11,512 nucleotides of DNA. Origin: Candidatus Hydrogenedentota bacterium (GTDB lineage: Bacteria; Hydrogenedentota; Hydrogenedentia; Hydrogenedentales; JAEUWI01). This document shows positions 6,759-11,512 of the stretch, one piece after another. The stretch's first letter is position 1; every line of letters starts with the position of its first letter. The notes beneath the pieces are model-generated. The model was not told the origin of the DNA. It was given only the letters and a program-made list of their open reading frames with translations, and made no database searches. The stretch covers positions 1-11,512 of the forward strand of contig JAUIKJ010000051.1 in the NCBI GenBank assembly GCA_030430835.1. The letters run 5' to 3'. Both the position numbers and the translations under genes were made by a program.

Positions 6759-8056
6759 ACCGCTTCCTTCAGCAGGTCGGCAACCCGGCGCGATACCTCT
6801 TCATCGCGGTAGAAGCTTGCGTGGCGCACTTTGCCGCTGCGATCGATCAATACGGTCCAGGGCGAGCCCATCGCCTGGTAGCGCGTGAAGGTTTCCGTCA
6901 TCCCCTCGTCGATTGCGACCGGCCAGGCGTAGCCCGTTTTCTCCACATAGGCCTTAATGGCCTCGGCCTTCTGGTGGTCTTCGTTTTCGAAGGCCACGGC
7001 CACGCCGATTACTTCCAGGCCTTGGTCCTTGTACTCCTCATGCAGCGCCTCGATCTGCGGCTTCGCCCGCTGACAGCCCGGGCAAATGATCTGAAAGAAA
7101 TCGAGCAACACCACCTTTCCTGCCAGTCCATCCAGCATCGCCGGTTCTCCTTCGATCCACTCCGCCACCGCGAGCGCCGGTGCGTCGTGGCCCAGTAGCT
7201 CCAGAGATTCCAGGCGGCGGCCGGCCTCGGCCACGATGTCGGGGAAGGCATCGTTCTCGATCACGGCGGCGTAGCGGGTTCGCGCCTCTTCGTAATTCTC
7301 CGCTTCCAGGGCGGCGGTCGCGGCGAGGAAGCGGCCTTCCTCGAGCAGACGCCGTGCCGTCTCGCCCCGCTGGTCGTCCGGGAAATCCTCACCGAATTGT
7401 TCAAACACTGAGATTCCCGCGTCGAACTCGTCGGCACTGAGCAGGGTCAGGCCGAGGAGGTACTGGAACTGTGCGCGCGCCGCGGCGTCGGGGTTGGCGA
7501 GTGCCTTCACCTGGATTTCGCGCAATACGGCGAGTCCGTCGTCCGCTCGGTTCATCATCAAATACTGGCGCCCCAGCATTACGGCCGTTTCCAGATCTTC
7601 CGGACTGGCCTTCCAGCGGCGTTCCAGCTCCCGAAACGCCGCGACTTTTTCGTCCGCTTCATCCAGCCAGGCCAGGAAGGCCTCCGGCGGGTGGAAGCCC
7701 GGCGTGGTCAACACCGGCGAACCGTCCGGGAGGATGGCCACCAGCGTCGGCAGTGAACCCGTACCAAAGCGCGCGGCGGATTCCATGTCGGCGTCGGCGT
7801 CGACCTTTACCGCGACAAAGTGCTCCAAGCGCGCCTGGACCCGCGCGTCGGCGAAGGTCTGCTGATCCATCATGCGACAGGGACCGCACCAGTCCGCGTA
7901 AATGTCCATGAAAACGAGTTTGTCCTCCTTCGCCGCCTTCGCCAGGGCCGCGTCAATGTCGCGGTGCCAATTGATTTCTGCGCCGCGTGCCGGGCCCGCG
8001 GCCATCACGGCAAGGACCAAGGTGCTCGCGGACAGAAATATTGCTATACGATTCAC
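6755..8056 (-). CDS. Exported double thioredoxin-fold protein (DsbD-gamma-like plus TlpA/ResA-like)
   Basis: A 433-residue protein with a signal peptide (1-26, ending ARGA). The first thioredoxin-fold domain (about 30-140) has the redox motif WCGPC (Cys57, Cys60) and a cis-proline region SLPT (Pro103). A helical, TPR-like middle (about 150-280) contains motifs such as LEAENYEEARTRYAAV. The second thioredoxin-fold domain (about 300-433), of AhpC/TSA-TlpA type, has ICPGC (Cys325, Cys328) and GSPWT (Pro399). Both CxxC pairs are intact, so two periplasmic redox centres in one chain are expected, possibly relaying electrons to substrate proteins; this is inference. The start is a GTG at 8056 with GGAG (8064-8067) 7 nt upstream. 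The open frame extends further upstream, but only this start places the signal peptide at the N-terminus. No DsbD-like membrane partner is visible nearby. Confidence 0.9.
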   Translation of the reverse strand: MNRIAIFLSASTLVLAVMAAGPARGAEINWHRDIDAALAKAAKEDKLVFMDIYADWCGPCRMMDQQTFADARVQARLEHFVAVKVDADADMESAARFGTGSLPTLVAILPDGSPVLTTPGFHPPEAFLAWLDEADEKVAAFRELERRWKASPEDLETAVMLGRQYLMMNRADDGLAVLREIQVKALANPDAAARAQFQYLLGLTLLSADEFDAGISVFEQFGEDFPDDQRGETARRLLEEGRFLAATAALEAENYEEARTRYAAVIENDAFPDIVAEAGRRLESLELLGHDAPALAVAEWIEGEPAMLDGLAGKVVLLDFFQIICPGCQRAKPQIEALHEEYKDQGLEVIGVAVAFENEDHQKAEAIKAYVEKTGYAWPVAIDEGMTETFTRYQAMGSPWTVLIDRSGKVRHASFYRDEEVSRRVADLLKEAV

Positions 8057-8063
8057 GCCAGTT

Positions 8064-8067
8064 CTCC
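8064..8067 (-). promoter_or_regulatory. Ribosome binding site deciding the GTG start of the thioredoxin-fold gene
   Basis: GGAG on the minus strand with a 7-nt spacer to GTG at 8056. It supports this non-ATG start over the in-frame ATG at 8263, which would bury the signal peptide some 70 residues inside. Confidence 0.7.
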
Positions 8068-8113
8068 GGTTCGAATGAGGGAATAATCCATCATCGCACG
8101 TTTTGGTTGCTTC

Positions 8114-8141
8114 AGTATATTCCGTGCTCCGGTTGAACCAA
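8114..8141 (-). promoter_or_regulatory. Possible promoter of the thioredoxin-fold gene
   Basis: On the minus strand TTGGTT (8136-8141, 3 of 6 to the -35 consensus), a 16-nt spacer, and TATACT (8114-8119, 5 of 6 to the -10 consensus). The leader to the GTG at 8056 would be about 50 nt. The -35 overlaps the near-palindrome GGTTGAACC (8131-8139), which could be an operator but is short. Confidence 0.35.
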
Positions 8142-8230
8142 GTCAGGGCGACAATAACTAAAAACTGGACATCGCTACGGAAAAGACGCAAAATACGACC
8201 GGGCGGGACCAGCTTGGCCCTAATCCGCCG

Positions 8231-8236
8231 TATACT
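8231..8236 (+). promoter_or_regulatory. Possible -10 element of nhaA
   Basis: TATACT lies 35 nt before the nhaA start and matches the -10 consensus at 5 of 6 bases. No recognisable -35 sits 16-18 nt upstream, so if real it may need an activator or an alternative sigma factor. Confidence 0.25.
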
Positions 8237-8271
8237 CCAGCCGCTGCTGATGAAGGGAATCACCGAGTACG

Positions 8272-9723
8272 ATGCTGCGCCGTAAGAAAGACGTCAACTA
8301 CTTTCCGCCGATCGATTCCCACAGTACCCTGGAGCGCATCCTGCATCACGATGCCTTTGCGGCGGTGTTCCTCTTGGTGGCCGCGGTGGCAGCCTTTGTC
8401 TTCGCCAACCTGAATGCCCCGGACATCAAGGGCGTGGCCATTCATTTCTGGTACGAAGAGATCTGGAAAGAAATCCTCGGGTTTACTGCCTTCGGCTATT
8501 CGATTGAGAAGCCGCTCCACCTCTGGATCAACGACGGTCTGATGGCGGTGTTCTTCTTCGTGGTCGGGCTTGAGATCAAGCGCGAGCTCATGGTCGGGGA
8601 ACTCGCGTCGCTGCGCAAGGCCATGTTGCCCATCGCCGCGGCCATCGGCGGGATGGTTTGTCCGGCCGCCGTATTTGCGATCATTAACTTCGGTGGCGAA
8701 GGCGCACACGGTTGGGGTATCCCCATGGCCACCGACATTGCCTTTGCCGCCGGGGTCATTGGACTATTGAGCGGACGGGTGCCTTCTTCACTCGCGGTCT
8801 TCCTGATTGCGCTGGCGATCGTGGATGACCTCGGTGCGGTCATGGTCATCGCATTGTTCTACACCGAGCGGATCGCCACCGAGCCGTTGATGATTGGCAT
8901 CGGCCTGATTCTGATGTCCGCGTTCTGCGCACAGATCGGGGTGCGCAACGCGATCGTCTACCTCATTCTGGCCGCGGCAATCTGGTTTACTTTCCTGCAG
9001 TCGGGCGTACATGCGACGGTCGCCGGCGTGCTTTTCGCCTTCACCATCCCGGTCAATGCCCGCTATGAGACGCCCTACTTCGTGGGCCGCGTGCGCGATC
9101 TGGCGAGCCGATTCGAGGCCGCGGAAGATCACGCGAATGCGCGCCTCGTGAACAATCCGCAGCAACGTATCGTTCGCGCGATAGAAGCGGAGTGCATCCA
9201 TGTCGAGGCGCCCCTGCAGCGCATTGAGAACAAGCTGCATCCCTGGACGGCACTGATGATCATGCCGCTCTTCGCCTTTGCGAACGCCGGGGTGCGCGTC
9301 GATTTCAGTGCCATCACGGATCTGCTCCTCCAGCCCGTGACCCTCGGCGTTTTCTTCGGGCTGCTGGTCGGTAAGCAGGTGGGCATCACGCTCTTTAGCT
9401 ACGTCACCGTGAAGATGGGCCTGGCGGAATTGCCGGCCGGCATGAACTGGAAGCAGGTCTATGCGCTGAGTTGGCTCGGCGCCATTGGGTTTACGATGTC
9501 GCTCTTCATCAGCGAGTTGGCATTCATGGGTGGACATGCCGTGCACGCCGCCGCGGTCGAACACGGCGCGGGCGGCGGGGTGCCCCACGGCGAGGCCCAT
9601 CTTGCGGAGGCCAAGGTCGGTACCCTGCTTGCCAGCATTGTGGCCGGTGTCGGCGGTACGATTATGCTCTACTTGACCACAGGCGATACGAAGAACGAAG
9701 CGAAGTCTGCGTCCGCGCACTAA
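8272..9723 (+). CDS. nhaA: Na+/H+ antiporter NhaA
   Basis: It exchanges cytoplasmic Na+ (or Li+) for external protons across the inner membrane, for sodium tolerance and pH homeostasis. The hallmark residues are present with canonical spacing: Asp155 in TDIAFA, and Asp185-Asp186 in IVDDLGA, the ion-binding pair (Asp163/Asp164 in E. coli). Lys368 in GLLVGKQVGI matches the E. coli TM X lysine. Motifs FFFVVGLEIKREL, HPWTALMIMPLFAFANAG and GIGFTMSLFIS are also typical. At 483 residues it is about 95 longer than the E. coli protein. The extra length comes from an N-terminal extension, an expanded segment between TM VIII and IX (about 264-322) and a His-rich loop between TM XI and XII (His422, 425, 431, 439, 443). 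The ATG at 8272 is the first in the frame, but its ribosome binding site is weak: AAGGGA lies rather far upstream. The gene is divergent from the thioredoxin-fold gene. Confidence 0.95.
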   Translation: MLRRKKDVNYFPPIDSHSTLERILHHDAFAAVFLLVAAVAAFVFANLNAPDIKGVAIHFWYEEIWKEILGFTAFGYSIEKPLHLWINDGLMAVFFFVVGLEIKRELMVGELASLRKAMLPIAAAIGGMVCPAAVFAIINFGGEGAHGWGIPMATDIAFAAGVIGLLSGRVPSSLAVFLIALAIVDDLGAVMVIALFYTERIATEPLMIGIGLILMSAFCAQIGVRNAIVYLILAAAIWFTFLQSGVHATVAGVLFAFTIPVNARYETPYFVGRVRDLASRFEAAEDHANARLVNNPQQRIVRAIEAECIHVEAPLQRIENKLHPWTALMIMPLFAFANAGVRVDFSAITDLLLQPVTLGVFFGLLVGKQVGITLFSYVTVKMGLAELPAGMNWKQVYALSWLGAIGFTMSLFISELAFMGGHAVHAAAVEHGAGGGVPHGEAHLAEAKVGTLLASIVAGVGGTIMLYLTTGDTKNEAKSASAH

Positions 9724-9804
9724 GCACCCCCGCGTTTCAGGAAGCGGGTACAGGCGCCGCCAAGGCAGCGCATCGACCAACCGGCTTGAGGAAGGAGCAC
9801 GGTT

Positions 9805-10731
9805 ATGACCAATGGGAACGGCACCAGCGGACCGGCGGTACTCGTGGTGGAGGACGACGCGAGCGTCCTGAATATCATTCGCGATTATCTGGCGCGTGCG
9901 GGATTTCGGGTACAGACCGCGGGCAACGGCTGGGAAGCAACCAAGCGCCTCAAAGAGGGTACATTTGATCTTATCATCTCCGAGATGAGCGTCTCCGACA
10001 TGGACGGCTGCTCGCTCCGGGAGAAGTGCGTGGTGAATCCGACGACCCGTGACATCCCCTTCCTGTTTCTTGCGCCGGAAAAGGCCCTGGACCCGCAGGT
10101 CCGCGCGCTGCGGATGGGCGTGGACGACATCATCACCAAGCCCTTTGATCCCATCGTGCTGGTCGCCCGCGTGCAGGCGGTGTTGCAGCGGCGCCGTAGC
10201 TATGAAGAGATGGTGCGCGTCGACCCGCTTACACGCATGCTCAACCGTCCGACCCTGGAAAAAGAACTCTCTGATGAGATGCACCGCATCCGGCGCTATG
10301 GCCGCCACGGCAGCTTGGTACTGATTGACGTGGACGACTTTAACGCGGTAAAGAAAGAGTCCGGCGTGGGCATGGGTGACCTGCTGTTGACCTGTCTTGC
10401 GGGTGTGATTCTTACGAACGTACGCTCGGTTGATGTTACCGGGCGCTTCCATGGCGAACAGTTTCTGTTGTTTCTGCCGGAGACGAACATCGACGGTGCC
10501 AAGACCTTGGCCGTGCGCATGCAGAAACAGCTTGCCGCGATTGCCGACGCCGTGGCGGCCTATCCGCTCGGCTTCACCTGCGCAATGATCTCCGTGCCGG
10601 AGCACGGCGACGAGATGGGCGAGGTTATCCCCCGGATTGAGGGCGCCATGCGCCACGCCAAGAAAAGCGACAAGGGCAGCGTCGTGGTGTGGTCGCCCAG
10701 TATTGCGCCGGAATTGGTTGCCGCAGAGTAG
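9805..10731 (+). CDS. Response-regulator-like REC-GGDEF protein, both domains degenerate
   Basis: A 308-residue cytoplasmic protein. The N-terminal receiver domain (about 11-128) keeps the acidic pair (Glu16, Asp17, Asp18 in VVEDD) and Lys112 in TKPF. However, the phosphoacceptor position is Glu60 (IISEMSV) and the conserved Thr/Ser is Ala90. The C-terminal GGDEF domain (about 140-298) begins DPLTRMLNRPTLE and keeps Asp175 in DVDDF and Asp192. The signature is HGEQF (216-220) instead of GGDEF, and the guanine-binding Asn of the FKxIND segment is Lys183. The inhibitory-site motif RxxD is intact (Arg207-Ser-Val-Asp210), five residues before the signature. Diguanylate cyclase activity is therefore unlikely, while c-di-GMP binding is possible. 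The constitutive Glu60 may mimic phosphorylation. AAGGAG (9792-9797) lies 7 nt before the ATG. The gene is 81 nt after nhaA, with no clear promoter or terminator between them, and 14 nt before the next reading frame. Confidence 0.93.
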   Translation: MTNGNGTSGPAVLVVEDDASVLNIIRDYLARAGFRVQTAGNGWEATKRLKEGTFDLIISEMSVSDMDGCSLREKCVVNPTTRDIPFLFLAPEKALDPQVRALRMGVDDIITKPFDPIVLVARVQAVLQRRRSYEEMVRVDPLTRMLNRPTLEKELSDEMHRIRRYGRHGSLVLIDVDDFNAVKKESGVGMGDLLLTCLAGVILTNVRSVDVTGRFHGEQFLLFLPETNIDGAKTLAVRMQKQLAAIADAVAAYPLGFTCAMISVPEHGDEMGEVIPRIEGAMRHAKKSDKGSVVVWSPSIAPELVAAE

Positions 10732-10735
10732 GATT

Positions 10736-10739
10736 GGAG
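10736..10739 (+). promoter_or_regulatory. Ribosome binding site for the 23-codon frame upstream of the SGNH-like gene
   Basis: GGAG with an ideal 6-nt spacer to ATG at 10746, only 4 nt after the stop of the REC-GGDEF gene. The GTG at 10824, the next possible start for the SGNH-like domain, has no comparable site. Confidence 0.55.
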
Positions 10740-10745
10740 CCTTCC

Positions 10746-10817
10746 ATGATCGCGGACGCCATGCGGGATGCGGAACCGATTTCGCTCCAAAAGCGCTGCC
10801 TGCACCGGTTCGGTTGA
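10746..10817 (+). CDS. Short 23-codon frame: leader peptide or severed N-terminus of the SGNH-like gene
   Basis: The peptide begins MIADAMRDAEPISLQ and ends HRFG before TGA (10815-10817). It has a well-placed ribosome binding site and GC-rich third positions like its neighbours. It is in the same frame as the SGNH-like gene, which continues without another stop from 10818. It could be a short coupled leader cistron. It could also be the original cytoplasmic N-terminus of the downstream protein, cut off by a nonsense mutation or a sequencing error. TGA ends the two minus-strand genes at 1316 and 3532, so it is probably a true stop in this organism. I cannot separate the alternatives from this sequence alone. 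Confidence 0.4.
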   Translation: MIADAMRDAEPISLQKRCLHRFG

Positions 10818-10823
10818 CCCGCT

Positions 10824-11512
10824 GTGCTTCGGATCCTGATTCGCGGAACGCTGTTCGTGCTCATCAACGCTGCGCTGGCATTTGGTCTGTTGCGGGTGCA
10901 CGAATCAAGACTGGCCCCGGCCGCCTGGGAGACCGACTCGATCTTGCTGCACATGCCCAGCGAGACGCGACATGCGGCGGTTCTCCTTGGAAGTTCACGC
11001 GCCTACCTGCTCGGACGCTTCCGCGATCATGTTCCGGTGCTCGAAGAGGTTATGGATGGCCCGGTCTTCAACATGGCCTTGCCCTCCGGCGGTGGGTTGC
11101 GACCGGCCGCGCTCTACCTGCGTGAGTACTTCGCACGCGGCAACCAGGCCGATCGCATCATCTACTTCGTGGATCCCTTTGTCTTCTACGGTACCGGGGC
11201 CAACGATGCGCACAAATTCGTCTACGACGAACCCCTGCACCTGTCCTTTTTCGCCACCATGCTCTGCGAGGGCTACCCCTATCGACGGATCCTGACCTAC
11301 CTGCGATCCAAGTTCTCCGCGGCATGGCTCTTGCAACAGCCCGAAGCGTTGATCGCCCATCCCGGTGCCCTTGATCCCGAACAGGTGGATCCCGGCCTGA
11401 TCCAGAAGCGCATCGCTTCCCTCTACGTCGACGGCGTGGAGCAGGAGAATCTTGGACGCTATGCGCCCTACCTCGAGAAGATCGTCTCGGCCGCAACGGC
11501 GCATGGAAGTGC
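10824..11512 (+). CDS. Membrane-anchored SGNH-hydrolase-like protein (3' end cut by window edge)
   Basis: 229 codons are visible and the frame is still open at the edge. The N-terminus MLRILIRGTLFVLINAALAF is a single membrane helix or uncleaved signal anchor. Then VLLGSSRAYLLGRF places a GSS motif (Ser57 as putative nucleophile), with FNMALPSGGG (Asn83) as a block III-like asparagine and IIYFVDPFVFYG as a conserved core strand. This order resembles AlgX/AlgJ-type and DUF1574-type SGNH proteins, which act in the periplasm on O-acetylation of exopolysaccharides and usually sit beside an MBOAT acyltransferase gene. The catalytic Asp-His pair would lie past the window. The start is uncertain: GTG at 10824 follows an in-frame TGA by 6 nt and lacks a ribosome binding site, so expression may rely on coupling to the 23-codon frame. 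Family placement is tentative. Confidence 0.65.
   Translation, partial: MLRILIRGTLFVLINAALAFGLLRVHESRLAPAAWETDSILLHMPSETRHAAVLLGSSRAYLLGRFRDHVPVLEEVMDGPVFNMALPSGGGLRPAALYLREYFARGNQADRIIYFVDPFVFYGTGANDAHKFVYDEPLHLSFFATMLCEGYPYRRILTYLRSKFSAAWLLQQPEALIAHPGALDPEQVDPGLIQKRIASLYVDGVEQENLGRYAPYLEKIVSAATAHGS

Noticed and set aside
8064..8137. Direct repeat CTCCGGTT-GAA at 8064 and 8127 as an operator pair
   Set aside because: There are only two short copies, one of them overlapping the ribosome binding site. Chance is a sufficient explanation.
9728..9752. CCCGC/GCGGG stem after nhaA as a rho-independent terminator
   Set aside because: The stem is only 5 bp with a 10-nt loop and is not followed by a T-run.
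8788..10656. Very long minus-strand open frame (622 codons) spanning nhaA and the REC-GGDEF gene
   Set aside because: It lies opposite two clear protein families and crosses the gap between them. Its translation has no recognisable domain, and it is explained by codon bias on the other strand.
10815..10817. TGA read as selenocysteine
   Set aside because: There is no selenoprotein family match, and the surrounding residues are a poorly conserved cytoplasmic tail rather than a redox site. TGA also ends other genes here.

Overview
The window is about 11.5 kb of GC-rich, gene-dense bacterial chromosome. It shows no rRNA, tRNA, CRISPR array, transposase or integrase. The gene mix points to a free-living Gram-negative bacterium: a bacterial type II citrate synthase, several exported proteins with signal peptides, a CE15 glucuronoyl-esterase-like enzyme, a DUF3142 protein, an NhaA antiporter and a REC-GGDEF protein. 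CE15 and DUF3142 genes are frequent in polysaccharide-degrading lineages such as the PVC superphylum, Acidobacteria or Hydrogenedentota. That placement is inference; no ribosomal marker is present to settle it.

Layout, left to right. The 3'-truncated citrate synthase gene (gltA) is on the minus strand at 1-1178. Behind it, also on the minus strand, is a two-gene unit: a DUF3142 protein (3532-4764) whose TGA stop overlaps the ATG of a 739-residue exported, helical-repeat, C-terminally anchored protein (1316-3535). Divergent from it is a secreted CE15-like esterase (4951-6204). An ankyrin-repeat protein (6264-6758) follows with its own promoter-like sequence. It meets a minus-strand exported double-thioredoxin-fold protein (6755-8056) tail to tail; the two stop codons share the palindrome CTAG. 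Divergent from that is nhaA (8272-9723), followed on the plus strand by a degenerate REC-GGDEF protein (9805-10731). Last comes an N-terminally anchored SGNH-hydrolase-like gene that runs off the right edge (10824-11512). It is preceded in frame by a 23-codon reading frame ending in TGA.

Functionally this is mixed housekeeping and envelope/periplasm content: central carbon metabolism, periplasmic thiol redox, carbohydrate ester cleavage, Na+/H+ exchange, and a possible c-di-GMP receptor next to what may be the start of an exopolysaccharide-acylation locus. The main points of interest are four. The signalling protein has lost both the phosphoacceptor Asp and key GGDEF residues but keeps the RxxD I-site. 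The SGNH-like gene has an in-frame TGA between a good ribosome-binding site and the domain. The CE15 enzyme has Gln where characterised relatives have the catalytic Glu. The DUF3142/helical-repeat pair is translationally coupled and of unknown function. No gap between genes exceeds 300 bases; the largest are 4765-4950 and 8057-8271, both divergent promoter regions.
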